Assembly: GCF_900236475.1 (NCBI RefSeq)
Contig: NZ_LT963352.1
Location: 5,378,001-5,442,000 of the forward strand
Length of the DNA: 64,000 nucleotides
From: Streptomyces chartreusis NRRL 3882
Lineage (GTDB): Bacteria > Actinomycetota > Actinomycetes > Streptomycetales > Streptomycetaceae
Reading direction: 5' to 3'
Shown here piece after piece: positions 7,610-16,526 of this stretch. The position numbers and the translations under genes were made by a program. Within the stretch, counting starts at the first letter, position 1; each line of letters starts with the position of its first letter. The notes beneath the pieces were generated by a model that worked only from the letters and a program-made list of their open reading frames with translations, searched no databases and was not told where the DNA came from.

Positions 7610-8188
7610 TTGAACGAGTGGCATGTGATGCGTGTACCGGATCCCGGACGCTGGGGGACGCTGCCGCCTGAGGGGTTCTGGGGGGTACAGGACTTGCCGG
7701 CGGCGGTCGCCCGGATCGGTCTGCGGCCGGGTGATCCGGTGCTTGTGGCGCCGGACGGCACGGTCGACCGGGATCTGCTGGACTTCGTCCGCTCTCATGA
7801 GTTTCGGAACCTGGAGCGGGAGACGAAGCGGAACTACACGACGGATATCCGCCCGCTGCTGACCCTTCTTTCTTCGCGGGGAGTGCCGTGGCGGAGGGCG
7901 ACGCGGCAGGACCTGGCGGATTACCGGCACTGGAGGTGCCGGGCGGCGGAGAATCCGGGCCGGATCGGCGGGACGAAGTGGGACCGGGAGGCGTCCGCGT
8001 TCACCAAGCTGTTCCGGTGGGCGAAGGTCTACCCGCTGCCGGTGGACGTTTCGCGGCGCGAGGACCGGGCTGCGGACGCGGTGAGCTCGCGGGTGCTGTG
8101 GCTTCGACATCACTCAGCGCGGCCCGCCGGGAAGCCCTGGTGCTTCCGGCGAGCACCTCGTCGATCTGCCCCCACAGGCCAGGGCTGA
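7610..8188 (+). pseudogene. Truncated tyrosine-recombinase (integrase), N-terminal domain only
   Basis: Residues ~50-170 of this reading frame (DLLDFVRSHEFRNLERETKR, then RRATRQDLADYRHWRC and TKWDREASAFTKLFRWA) have the helical core-binding (SAM-like) domain seen at the N terminus of phage-type integrases. The frame opens with TTG after AGGGGAGG. The catalytic domain with its Arg-His-Arg-Tyr residues is absent: after about base 8100 the translation becomes unrelated. I therefore read it as a broken integrase at the left edge of an accessory segment. No obvious att repeat was found next to it. Confidence 0.65.
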
Positions 8189-8424
8189 TCATGTAGTCCA
8201 TGTGCCGCTGATCCTGGTCACCACTCCACGGCCCACGTCCCTCGCCTCGACCGAGGGACCAACCTCGACTCAGCGTTGCGACACCCGGCGGAGACCGGAC
8301 TCTCCGTCCGCTACCTCCCGAAACTCCTCAGAGCCGGACCCCAAAGGAAACGGACGCCAACCCCGCACAATGACCACAGCCCCCTGGGTCCTGCTGATCT
8401 TACGAGTGACCAGTTCGAACCACG

Positions 8425-8545
8425 ATCAAGAAAGGAGGGCATACCGTCGATCCGGCTCTCGCCGCGGCCGACGGCGGCGCAAGCCGGGCAAGCTCCACGC
8501 CGACAAGGGATACGACTACGACCACCTGCGGCGATGGTTAGCGCC
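8425..8545 (+). mobile_element. Remnant of an IS5-type DDE transposase
   Basis: Translation gives RKPGKLHADKGYDYDHLRRW near 8480-8540, a segment typical of IS5-family transposases in actinobacteria, where the Asp of HADKGYD is one of the DDE metal ligands. Upstream, the neighbouring frame gives GIPSIRL, which normally precedes this segment, so there is a frameshift near 8450. Nothing recognisable as transposase follows RRWL. No terminal inverted repeats are evident. This is a decayed fragment only. Confidence 0.6.
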
Positions 8546-8606
8546 AGGCACTGAGCCCTCTGGAGGCATGCGACGGGAAGTGACGTCCAAAGTTGGACAT
8601 CCGGAT

Positions 8607-9530
8607 CTAGCACGATGTTATGGGGCCGCTATCTACGGTCTGGCCGGCCTGAGCGGCCATGCGACGCAGCCATATGTGGGCCGGTTCCCGCTCATGGAGG
8701 GGATGCCACCACAGGGACTCCACCAAGTGGCCGATCTCGAAGGCGGGTTGGACGACGGTGATCGGTTGTCCGGAGAGGGCGGGGATCGCGACCCGTTCGG
8801 GCATCAGGCCGATGCGGTCGGTCCCCGCGACCAGGTGGGGAATGGCCAGGAAGTTCTCCGTGACGATCTCCGCGTGCGGTTCGATGCCCTCGGCGTGCAG
8901 GCGGTTCAGGGGGGAGAAGACCGGCGACGGGTGACGGTAGGGCAACACCCAAGGGTGTTCCGCCAGTTCCTCCCGCCCGAGGACGGCCGGGGCGCGGTCG
9001 GCGGACATCACGCACACCCAACGGTCCTTGTACAGGTCGAAGGTGGGGATGTTCGACAGGATGCCCTGGGGCAGGACGAGGGCGTCCACCGTGCGCAGGT
9101 TGTCCAGCGCCTGCTGCACGACCCGTTCGGTACTGTGCTGGAAGCGCAGCCGCACGTTCGGCGCGGCGGTACGGACCAGGTCGGCCAAAGCCCGCCCGAA
9201 CGTGGGCAGTTGGCAGTCAGCCATGATCACGGTGAACTCGTGCCGGGCCTGCGTGGGATCGAAGTCGGGGCGCGTCCGGAGGACCCGGTCCGCCCAGCTC
9301 AGGGCCTGCTCGGTGTGTTCCACGAGTCGTTCCGCCAGGGGGGTCAGCTCGTAGCTGTTGCCCACCCTGACAAGGAGTTCGTCGCCGTAGTGCCGGCGCA
9401 GCCGGGCCAGGGCCGCGCTCAGCGAGGGCTGGCTCAGACCGAGCCGTTGTGCGGCCCGCGTCACACTGCGCTCCTGGAGGAGCGCGTCAAGCGGCGGCAG
9501 CAGGTTGAGGTCCAGAGTCACGGCACCCAC
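8607..9530 (-). CDS. LysR-family transcriptional regulator
   Basis: The 307-residue product starts at GTG. The N-terminal winged helix-turn-helix spans residues ~8-66 (ERSVTRAAQRLGLSQPSLSA, then ALARLRRHYGDELLVR), followed by the periplasmic-binding-protein-like effector domain. It is divergent from a FAD monooxygenase gene across a 192-base gap that holds a T-N11-A LysR box (9554-9566) and a 20-bp palindrome (9676-9695). The usual arrangement is autorepression plus effector-dependent activation of the divergent operon. The effector is unknown but is likely an aromatic or other substrate of that operon. Confidence 0.92.
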   Translation of the reverse strand: MGAVTLDLNLLPPLDALLQERSVTRAAQRLGLSQPSLSAALARLRRHYGDELLVRVGNSYELTPLAERLVEHTEQALSWADRVLRTRPDFDPTQARHEFTVIMADCQLPTFGRALADLVRTAAPNVRLRFQHSTERVVQQALDNLRTVDALVLPQGILSNIPTFDLYKDRWVCVMSADRAPAVLGREELAEHPWVLPYRHPSPVFSPLNRLHAEGIEPHAEIVTENFLAIPHLVAGTDRIGLMPERVAIPALSGQPITVVQPAFEIGHLVESLWWHPLHEREPAHIWLRRMAAQAGQTVDSGPITSC

Positions 9531-9553
9531 CTCGAATGATCATCAGCTCTGTC

Positions 9554-9566
9554 TATGTCGAGCATA
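9554..9566. promoter_or_regulatory. LysR-type box (T-N11-A)
   Basis: TATGTCGAGCATA has the T-N11-A form with dyad arms TATG/CATA. It lies 24 bases ahead of the LysR start codon in the divergent gap, where LysR-type regulators normally bind. Confidence 0.45.
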
Positions 9567-9675
9567 AGTGATTTCGGCTTCCCTGATCCCTGCGCGGACG
9601 CGAGAGTGGTGACACGGCTCGGCGGGACCTCGTGTCAGACGGACCGCCGCCACCCCAGACGTTCGCATGCTCGGG

Positions 9676-9695
9676 CCTGCATCGATCGATGCAGG
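9676..9695. promoter_or_regulatory. 20-bp perfect palindrome before the FAD monooxygenase gene
   Basis: CCTGCATCGATCGATGCAGG is a perfect palindrome ending 15 bases before the AAGGAGG ribosome site at 9711-9717. GCTCGG (9669-9674) and CCGAGC (9700-9705) extend the symmetry outward, so the region could be either an operator or a 5'-UTR hairpin. Confidence 0.5.
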
Positions 9696-9722
9696 TGTTC
9701 CGAGCCCATCAAGGAGGCGACA

Positions 9723-10943
9723 ATGCCGTCGTTCCATGTCCTGATCGCCGGCGGAGGCATCGGAGGGCTCTGTCTGGCGCAGGGTCTTCGCCGCGCGGGA
9801 ATCAGCTGCACCGTCTACGAGAGCGCGCCGGGCATCGGGCGGGCCGGCTACCGCCTGCACATGAACGGTGCGGGTGGCCGCGCTCTCCAGCAGTGCCTTC
9901 CGGACAACCTCTTCGAGCTGTACATGCAGACCTCGCGCGAGACGCCGCGCCGTGAGGTCATGGTCGTGCTCGACTACCAGGCCCGCGAACTGGGCGCCCG
10001 CCCCCACATCGGCCCGCCCAACGACCCGAGCCGGCCGCACACAGCGGTCAACCGGCGCACGCTGCGCCAGATCATGGGCTTGGGCCTGGAGGACATCGTC
10101 CGCTACGACAGCACCGTCACCGGCTTCGAGACGGACGGCGAGAAGGTGCGGGTGCTGCTCGACGACGGCACGAGCGAGACCGGGGACGTACTGGTGGGCG
10201 CCGACGGCATCAACTCCGTCGTACGCAGGCAGTTGCTGCCCGACGTTGCAGTCGTGGACACCGGAATACGCGGCCTGTACTCCACCGCACCGCTGACCGA
10301 CGATCTCGCAGCGCGCCTGCCCGAGGCACTGTTCGACGGTTTCGCCGTCGCCGCGGGGCCGAACGGCGCGATGTTCGCGTACGGCGTGTACCGGCCGCGC
10401 AGGCCGGTCGCCGAGGCGGTGGCCGAACTGGCGCCCGGCGCCGCCGTCGATCCCGTCGATCCTTACATCATGGTCAACCTCGGCCTTCCGCCCGGGAGCC
10501 CTTTCGCCGCTGAGGCTCCCGACCTGTGGCACAGCTCCGCCGAAACCCTGCACGCGCTGATGCGCACCGCGGTACGGGGCTGGGATCCCGCCCTGGCCGA
10601 TCTCGTCGAGCACGTCGACGCGTCGACGATCTTCCCGGTGTCCACGCGTCACCTGCAGCCGGCAGAGCCCTGGCCGGCCGGCCGTGTCACCCTGCTCGGC
10701 GACGCGATCCACGCCATGCCTCCCTCGTTCGGCTCCGGCGCCAACACGGCACTGCGCGACGCCGCGGCCCTCGCCCGGGCCCTGGAACGCGCCGCCCACG
10801 GCGACACCCCCGTGGCGGAGGCCGTGGCCGAGTACGAGACCGAAATGCGCGCCGAGGTCTTCCCCATCCTGCGCGCCTCGGCCGACCCGCGGGGCCTCGA
10901 CGCCGACTTCCTGCCCGACGACCTCCCCGTCAGTCACACCTGA
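9723..10943 (+). CDS. FAD-dependent monooxygenase (aromatic hydroxylase type)
   Basis: Group A flavoprotein monooxygenase, predicted to use NAD(P)H and O2 to hydroxylate an aromatic or polyketide-like substrate. I chose the ATG at 9723 (406 residues), 6 bases after AAGGAGG; the frame is open further upstream, but that extension has no such site. Visible motifs are the Rossmann GGGIGG near residue 10, the DG-type VGADGINS near residue 157 and the FAD-ribityl GDAIHAMPPSFGSGAN near residue 326. It is the first gene of a cassette with an alpha/beta hydrolase and a flavodoxin-like protein, under a divergent LysR regulator. The substrate cannot be told from sequence. Confidence 0.9.
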   Translation: MPSFHVLIAGGGIGGLCLAQGLRRAGISCTVYESAPGIGRAGYRLHMNGAGGRALQQCLPDNLFELYMQTSRETPRREVMVVLDYQARELGARPHIGPPNDPSRPHTAVNRRTLRQIMGLGLEDIVRYDSTVTGFETDGEKVRVLLDDGTSETGDVLVGADGINSVVRRQLLPDVAVVDTGIRGLYSTAPLTDDLAARLPEALFDGFAVAAGPNGAMFAYGVYRPRRPVAEAVAELAPGAAVDPVDPYIMVNLGLPPGSPFAAEAPDLWHSSAETLHALMRTAVRGWDPALADLVEHVDASTIFPVSTRHLQPAEPWPAGRVTLLGDAIHAMPPSFGSGANTALRDAAALARALERAAHGDTPVAEAVAEYETEMRAEVFPILRASADPRGLDADFLPDDLPVSHT

Positions 10944-10978
10944 TCGCCCCCGACACGAGCCGCACCACGAGGAGAACC

Positions 10979-11872
10979 ATGCCCGTCACCGAAGACATCG
11001 AGTTCCGAGTGTCGGAACTGACCCTGCGGGGCAAACTGTTCCGCCCGACCGACGGCCCGGAACGCCTGCCCGTCGCCATCCTCCAGGGCGGCCTGGGCGG
11101 TCCCGCGGAATCCATGTTCGCCATGGCCCAGGGCTTCACCGACGCCGGTCTGGCCTGCCTGATCTACGACCACCGCAACACCGGCTACAGCGACGGCGAA
11201 CCCCGTCAGCAGTTCGATCCCTGGCAGCAGTGCCGGGACCTGCGCGACGTCATCACCCATCTGACCCTGCGGGAGGACATCGACCCCGACCGCATCGCCC
11301 TGTGGGGCATCAGCATCGGTGGCGCCAACTCCCTGTTCACGGCCGCCACCGACCGCCGGGTCAAAGCCGTCGTCAGCATCATCCCCCCGGTCAGCGGCTG
11401 GAGCGCGCGCACCCTCCAACCGGCCGACACACTCGCGGAGCTCGAAGCCCTCATCCCTTCCGACCGTCAGGCCCAGCTGCGCGGCGAGCCGGCCGCGAGC
11501 ATCCGCCTGCACGGCGTCCCGGAACCCGGGGACCCGGTCATGTTCAGCGACCAGGAGGGTCTGGAATTCGTCGAGAACATGATCCACCAGCTGCCCAGCT
11601 TCCGGAACGAGATCACCATCTCGACCCTCGACCGCATCTTCGAGATGGAGGTGCGCGCCTACGCCGAACGCATCACCGCCCCGGTCCTGATGATCCTCGC
11701 CTCCAAGGACACCGTCGCCCCCGTCGAGGAGGCCCGCGAGATGTACGAGCGGATCCCCGACCCGAAGGAGGTCATCGAGTACCCGGGCCAGCACTACGAG
11801 ATCCTCTCGAACCACTTCCCCGAGATCGTCACCCGCAGCGCCGACTGGCTGGCAGCCACCCTGCGCGGCTGA
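10979..11872 (+). CDS. Alpha/beta hydrolase
   Basis: This 297-residue alpha/beta-hydrolase starts at ATG after CGAGGAGAACC. The nucleophile elbow is GISIGG (Ser near residue 112), the acid is probably the Asp in LASKDTVAP, and the base is the His in GQHYEIL. The N-terminal pattern (RGKLFRPTDG, then LPVAILQGGLGG) resembles the dienelactone-hydrolase/acetyl-xylan-esterase-like group. It lies 35 bases downstream of the FAD monooxygenase gene, consistent with hydrolysis of an oxidised intermediate. The frame is open far upstream, inside the monooxygenase gene, but that overlap is a GC-rich shadow. Confidence 0.88.
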   Translation: MPVTEDIEFRVSELTLRGKLFRPTDGPERLPVAILQGGLGGPAESMFAMAQGFTDAGLACLIYDHRNTGYSDGEPRQQFDPWQQCRDLRDVITHLTLREDIDPDRIALWGISIGGANSLFTAATDRRVKAVVSIIPPVSGWSARTLQPADTLAELEALIPSDRQAQLRGEPAASIRLHGVPEPGDPVMFSDQEGLEFVENMIHQLPSFRNEITISTLDRIFEMEVRAYAERITAPVLMILASKDTVAPVEEAREMYERIPDPKEVIEYPGQHYEILSNHFPEIVTRSADWLAATLRG

Positions 11873-11963
11873 CCGCCCCGCCATCCGCTCCCGTCCGGTC
11901 CGCCGGAGCCCGCATGGCCCGGCGGACCGCCCCCCGTGCCGCGAACACAGAGAGGTGTCGTCG

Positions 11964-12902
11964 ATGCGTCTGCTCGGACTTGCCTGCGGGCAGGAGGACG
12001 GCAGTGCCGAGGTACTGCTGAAGGCCGCGCTCACCGCGGCCGCGCGCGAGGGGACAGCCGTCGAGATGGTACGGCTGACCGACCTGTCCCTGGTGACCGC
12101 CGCCACCGCGGACGCCGGGGACGACGCGGCCTGGTTCTGCGACCGGCTGCTCGACGCGGACGGCGTGATCGTCAGCTCCCCCACCTACACCCGCAGCGCA
12201 CCGGGCGCGTTGAAGCTCCTCATCGACCGCGCCTTCGGTCCGCGCACGGACGTGGTCTTCGTCCGTGAAGCCCTCGCCCGCCGCGAACACGGCCCGGCCG
12301 AGCAGAAGGAGACTCGCGGCCTTCTGGGCGTCGACACGGCCCCCGACCCGCGGGTCCTCAAGCCGCGCGTGGCCGGCTTCATCGCCGTGGGCGGCTGCCC
12401 GTCACCCCACTGGCGCACGCTGACGCTGCCCACTCTGCACGCCCTGGCCTTCCCCCTGCACATGGCCGTCGCCGACCAGATGGAAGTCCCCACCCCCGGC
12501 GGCCTGGGCGGCACAGCCACCGACCCGGCGGCTGTGCTGCGCGCCGAGCGGCTGGGCGGCGCGGTTGCCCGGCAGCTCGGTCTGCCCCACGACGAAGTCC
12601 GGTTCCTGGGGGAGCCCGGCACCTGCCCGATGTGCCACCTCGACCTGATCGTGCTGCGCGGCGGCCGCGCCGAATGCGGCACGTGCGGGGCGGCGGGCCG
12701 TTTCGTCGTCCAGGACGGCGACGTCCGGGTCGACTTCTCCCCCGCCGGCGCCGCTTCCTCCGTCCACACTCTCACGGAGCTGGAGGAGCACTACCGGGAA
12801 CTGTTGAGCGCCGCCTCACTGGAGCCGGACCCCCAGGAGATCGACAAGCACGCCGCCGCGTTCCGTGACAGCGTCCCCGTCCTGCGCCCACCGCGGCCGT
12901 AG
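11964..12902 (+). CDS. NAD(P)H-dependent flavodoxin-like oxidoreductase with C-terminal C4 cluster
   Basis: The 312-residue product begins with a flavodoxin-like fold (MRLLGLACGQEDGSAEVLLK, then DGVIVSSPTYTRSAPGALKL), as in FMN reductases. The start ATG follows AGAGAGG by 8 bases. Near residues 220-245 it carries CPMCHLDLIVLRGGRAECGTCG, a CxxC-N15-CxxC arrangement that probably binds Zn or forms a rubredoxin-like Fe site. A metal ribbon fused to a flavodoxin domain could pass electrons to a partner. The third-gene position suggests it reduces flavin for the monooxygenase or acts on the same substrate. The exact reaction is unknown. Confidence 0.8.
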   Translation: MRLLGLACGQEDGSAEVLLKAALTAAAREGTAVEMVRLTDLSLVTAATADAGDDAAWFCDRLLDADGVIVSSPTYTRSAPGALKLLIDRAFGPRTDVVFVREALARREHGPAEQKETRGLLGVDTAPDPRVLKPRVAGFIAVGGCPSPHWRTLTLPTLHALAFPLHMAVADQMEVPTPGGLGGTATDPAAVLRAERLGGAVARQLGLPHDEVRFLGEPGTCPMCHLDLIVLRGGRAECGTCGAAGRFVVQDGDVRVDFSPAGAASSVHTLTELEEHYRELLSAASLEPDPQEIDKHAAAFRDSVPVLRPPRP

Positions 12903-12933
12903 ACGACCGTTCGCGGGCTCTCAGGCACCGACG

Positions 12934-13327
12934 ATGCCGCGGCCGTCAGCGGACCGGTCGGCCCCAGGATGCACCGGCGTGTGGGACATGCTCGGCGAGA
13001 TCCGGTACGAGTTCGCGCTGCCGTCCATGAGGACCACCGGCACCCTCTCGGTCCGGGGCAGGTCACACAGGGTCTCCGGTGAGAGCTGGCTCGACCGGCA
13101 GTGGGGCCGGGTGCCAGCGTCCCCCTCGATGCGCTGGACCTGGATGAACCTCAGCTCCACGGGCCGGCTCCGGGTGACGTCGCCCTGCTGGCGGCCTGCA
13201 CCCGGGCCCTGGGGACCGCCAGGTCGCCGCCTGGGACCTGGACACCGAGCCGGAGTCCGTCCGCAACGGCCCGTTCGAGCTTGCCGCGCCCCGTAGCGGG
13301 CCGATGCGCGGCAAGCCGTCCGCCTGA
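12934..13327 (+). pseudogene. Decayed CrtC/AttH-like (lipocalin-type) hydratase fragment
   Basis: One frame (from 12934 to about 13190) reads RYEFALPSMRTTGTLSVRG, then SGESWLDRQWG and MRWTWMNLSSTG. This is the core of the carotenoid 1,2-hydratase/AttH-like secreted hydrolase family, where ESWLDRQWG is diagnostic. Beyond that the continuation (AAWDLDTEPESVRNGPFELA, to a stop at 13325-13327) is in another frame, so the gene has at least one frameshift and lacks its N- and C-terminal parts. It is a relic within the accessory block. Confidence 0.55.
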
Positions 13328-13574
13328 GGACTGGAGGAACTCGGCTGTCACCACCGAACTGGCGGTCAGACGTCCGCTTCTACCAGGCCGACGCGGTCGG
13401 CCGCTGCGGGTGTGATGGCGACGAGGCACCGGTGCCGCCCTCCGTGGCCGCAACAAGCCCTGCACAGTGCGAGTGCCCGCCCGTGGCCCGATCGGCATTG
13501 CGGCTATGCCCTGCGCCATCTCGTGACAGTGGAGGTGGCCGCCGACCCCCTTGCGAGCCGGGGTTGCGGGCGGA

Positions 13575-14246
13575 TCAGGAGCGGGGCGTGACCAGCCCGG
13601 CGTCATAGGCCATGATCACGGCTTGAATGCGGTCGCGCGCACCGATCTTCGCGAGGACCCGGCCGACGTGTTTCTTGACGGTGGATTCCGTGAGGACCAG
13701 CCGCTCGGCTATCTCCGCGTTGGTCCAGCCTTTGCCGATCGCCACCAGGACCTCGTGCTCGCGCTCGCTCAGCGTCCGCAGCCTGGGATCGGTGTGCGGC
13801 TCTGCGGGGGAGGCGGGAGAGAGCACCCGATGGGCGTGGGCGTCCAGCAGGCGTCTGGTCAGTCTGGGAGCGACGACCGCGTCGCCCGTCGCCACGGCAT
13901 GGATCCCGGCGACGACTTCCTCGGGGCGGGCGTCCTTGAGCAGGAAGCCGCTCGCTCCGGCGCGCAGCCCCTCGTACGCGTACTCGTCCAGGTCGAAGGT
14001 GGTGAGGATCAGCACGCGGGTACGGCCGCCGGCGGCGACGATCCGCCGGGTGGCCTCGATGCCGTCCATGCCGGGCATGCGGACGTCCATGAGGACGACG
14101 TCCGGGCGCAGTTCGGCGGCGATGCGGACGGCTTCGGCGCCGTGTCCGGCCTCGCCCACGCACTCCATGCCCGGGGTGCCCTGGAGCAGCATGCGGAAGC
14201 CGAGGCGTTGCAGAGACTGGTCGTCGGCGATCAACACAGTGGTCAT
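13575..14246 (-). CDS. NarL/LuxR-type response regulator
   Basis: This 223-residue response regulator has a receiver domain with the phosphoacceptor Asp54 (VVLMDVRMPG) and Lys in FLLKDARP. The LuxR-type helix-turn-helix spans residues ~155-215 (TLSEREHEVLVAIGKG, then TNAEIAERLVLTESTVKKHV). Its start overlaps the stop of the upstream histidine kinase gene by 4 bases (ATGA), so the two are translationally coupled. It is the last gene of a leftward ABC exporter operon and probably controls that operon. Confidence 0.93.
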   Translation of the reverse strand: MTTVLIADDQSLQRLGFRMLLQGTPGMECVGEAGHGAEAVRIAAELRPDVVLMDVRMPGMDGIEATRRIVAAGGRTRVLILTTFDLDEYAYEGLRAGASGFLLKDARPEEVVAGIHAVATGDAVVAPRLTRRLLDAHAHRVLSPASPAEPHTDPRLRTLSEREHEVLVAIGKGWTNAEIAERLVLTESTVKKHVGRVLAKIGARDRIQAVIMAYDAGLVTPRS

Positions 14247-15661
14247 GGGGTCTGCTCTCCCTGGGGCTGCGGGCCTCCTGGGGCGGGGGCTTGTGCGGGG
14301 GACGGGGCAGACGCCGGCGGATCGGTGAGTGTCACGTCCACGGTCCAGCCGGACCGGTCGTCACGCGGCCCCGCGGTGACGGTGCCGCCGTACATGGCGG
14401 TCCGCTGCCGGATACCGACCAGTCCGTGTCCCGGACCGTCGGCCTCTGCCAGGGGCCGCGCAGATGTCCGGGCGCCGGGGGGCGGCCCGGTGTCGGAGAC
14501 GCTGATCCGGATCTCTCCGTTCCCGGCGGTGACGGTGACGTTCGCTGCCGAGCCGGTGCCGGCGTGCTTGAGGGTGTTGGTCAGGGCTTCCTGGACGACG
14601 CGGTAGACGGTCAGTTGCACCCCGCTGCCGAGGGCGTCGACGTCTCCGGACGTCCGGCAGGTGACATTCACACCGGCCGCACGGACCCGGGCCAGCAGCG
14701 GATCCAGATCGCGGATGCCGGGCTGCGGGCTGAGCCGCTCGGCCTGGTCGTCGGATTCGTCGCCCAGGACACCCAGGACGCGCCGCAGTTCGCTCATCGC
14801 CTGCCGTCCGGTGTCCCCGATCATGCGCAGGGCCTCTTCGGACCGCTCACCCGTGCTGGAGGCGAGGGTGGCGGCGCCGTCCGCGAGTCCTACCATGACC
14901 GACAGGTTGTGGCCGACGATGTCGTGCATCTCGCGGGCCACCCGGGAGCGTTCGGCGGCGGCAGTCAGCCTCTCGCGCTGCTCACGCTCGATCTCCAGTC
15001 GGGCCGCCCGGTCCTCCAGCGCCGCGAGGTACACCCGCCGGGTGCGCAGGGCCAGACCCAGGGCGATCGCGGCGATCTCCTGGCTCGCCACCGTCAGCAG
15101 GCCCTGCCACAGCCGGTCGGCGGGTGCGAGGAACCACACCGCCGCGTTCAGCTCGACGGTCGTCGCGGCGGCCGCCCAGCCAAGCCTGCGCAGGGGGCCG
15201 TTCAGTGCCAGGTTGAACAGGGCGATGAGCAGACACCCGCCCGTCGGCAGCAGCAGGCCGAGCGCCATGAGGGCCGGGGCGCACACCGCGATCACCGTGA
15301 AGACGGCCGTCGGCGCCCTGCGCCGCCACCACAGCGGCACGACGAGCATGGCGGACAAGGCCGTCTCGATGCCCAACGGCAGGTCGGCGAGCGCCCGGAT
15401 CTCGCCGAACGGGCCGTGCTCGCCCGGGGAGCGGAAGACCGTCACAGCGGCGACGACCAGCACGATCGCCGAGTCGAACAGCCACGGATGCCGGCGGCCG
15501 CCCCACTTCAGGTGCCGCTGCGCGCGCAGCAGACGCCCCATGAGCGGATGCGACCAGGCCGCCTCCAAGCCGGGGGGCGGCGCGAGGGCCGGCCGGCCGG
15601 AGCAGGGGCGGCGGCCCGCGCTCCCGGCCTCCGCCCCTCCTCTCGTACCCGTCGCAGGCAT
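14243..15661 (-). CDS. Sensor histidine kinase (HisKA_3 type)
   Basis: This two-component sensor pairs with the overlapping NarL-type regulator. Starting from the ATG at 15661 it has 472 residues; a TTG at 15697 in the same frame would overlap the permease stop. Several membrane segments lie between residues ~60 and ~210 (for example FDSAIVLVVAAVTVF and GLALRTRRVYLAA). A coiled linker leads to the H box SRVAREMHDIVGHNLSVM with the phosphoacceptor His. The ATPase N box is VQEALTNTLKHA and the G box is GHGLVGIRQR. The C terminus is Pro/Ala-rich. It is co-transcribed with the ABC exporter genes upstream, so it probably senses the exporter's substrate or membrane stress. Confidence 0.92.
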   Translation of the reverse strand: MPATGTRGGAEAGSAGRRPCSGRPALAPPPGLEAAWSHPLMGRLLRAQRHLKWGGRRHPWLFDSAIVLVVAAVTVFRSPGEHGPFGEIRALADLPLGIETALSAMLVVPLWWRRRAPTAVFTVIAVCAPALMALGLLLPTGGCLLIALFNLALNGPLRRLGWAAAATTVELNAAVWFLAPADRLWQGLLTVASQEIAAIALGLALRTRRVYLAALEDRAARLEIEREQRERLTAAAERSRVAREMHDIVGHNLSVMVGLADGAATLASSTGERSEEALRMIGDTGRQAMSELRRVLGVLGDESDDQAERLSPQPGIRDLDPLLARVRAAGVNVTCRTSGDVDALGSGVQLTVYRVVQEALTNTLKHAGTGSAANVTVTAGNGEIRISVSDTGPPPGARTSARPLAEADGPGHGLVGIRQRTAMYGGTVTAGPRDDRSGWTVDVTLTDPPASAPSPAQAPAPGGPQPQGEQTP

Positions 15662-15677
15662 GCTCTCGCCCAATCGG

Positions 15678-16526
15678 TCAGACGTCCGTACGGACAAGCC
15701 GGTATGCCGCCCCGGCCAGTGTCAGCGCCACCCATCCGGCGAACACCGCCAGGCCCGCCCAGGGGCCGAGCGAGTCGGTGGCCTGGTGCAGGTGCGTCAC
15801 CGCTTGGCCGGCGTTGCTGGGCAGATACGGCGTGATGTCGTCCTTCCAGGACGCGGGCAGCAGCGAGGTCAGGCCCGGCAGGATCAGCAGGCTGCTCACC
15901 AGCACGGTGATGCCGCTGGCGGTGGAGCGCAACAGCGAGCCCAGGGCCACACCCCACACACCCACCAGTCCCAGATAGAGGCCCGCTCCGATCAGGGAAC
16001 GCAGCACCCCGTCCTCCCCGAGGGACATGGAGATGCTCTGGCCGTCCAGGGACGCAACACCCAGCCCGAACGCTGCCAGCGCGCCGATGACGGCCACGGG
16101 CACAACGAGAACGCCGGTGACGACGCTCTTCGACCACAGCACCGGCAGCCGCCTGGGCACCGCCGCCAGCGTGGAGCGGATCATGCCCGTACTGTACTCA
16201 CCGGCTGACATCAGGACCCCCAGGACGCCAACGGCCAGTGAGGCGAACGTCAGGCCCGTCAGGGCCACGCTGACGGCGTCCTCGGGGCCGGAGGACGATC
16301 CGGGCGGACCGCCGCCATTGCTGCCCGGGCTGTATGTGGCGGCGGCGATTGCACCGATGGCGGTCAGCAGGAACAGGGACACGCCCAGCGTGATCCAACT
16401 GGACCGCAGCGACCAGAACTTGCCCCACTCCGAGCGCAGCACCCCGAGCGCCGTGACCCGGTAGGCGGGCCGGTCGGGGCGGGCAGGTGCGGCGTCCGCG
16501 ATGTCCGGCGTGACGGTGATGGTCAT
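15678..16526 (-). CDS. ABC transporter permease (ABC-2 type)
   Basis: The 282-residue product has about six hydrophobic helices, including SWITLGVSLFLLTAIGAIAA, LTFASLAVGVLGVLMSA, VLVVPVAVIGALAAF and VLVSSLLILPGLTSLL. The sequence RSEWGKFWSLRSSW at residues ~30-43 is typical of ABC-2 permeases of antibiotic or lantibiotic-immunity exporters. Its start overlaps the stop of the ATPase gene by 1 base (TGATG). With that ATPase it forms an exporter; no substrate can be assigned. Confidence 0.9.
   Translation of the reverse strand: MTITVTPDIADAAPARPDRPAYRVTALGVLRSEWGKFWSLRSSWITLGVSLFLLTAIGAIAAATYSPGSNGGGPPGSSSGPEDAVSVALTGLTFASLAVGVLGVLMSAGEYSTGMIRSTLAAVPRRLPVLWSKSVVTGVLVVPVAVIGALAAFGLGVASLDGQSISMSLGEDGVLRSLIGAGLYLGLVGVWGVALGSLLRSTASGITVLVSSLLILPGLTSLLPASWKDDITPYLPSNAGQAVTHLHQATDSLGPWAGLAVFAGWVALTLAGAAYRLVRTDV

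Noticed and set aside
13328..13570. Possible additional gene fragment downstream of the CrtC-like relic
   Set aside because: No frame in this stretch shows recognisable similarity or a ribosome site; it is treated as decayed intergenic DNA.
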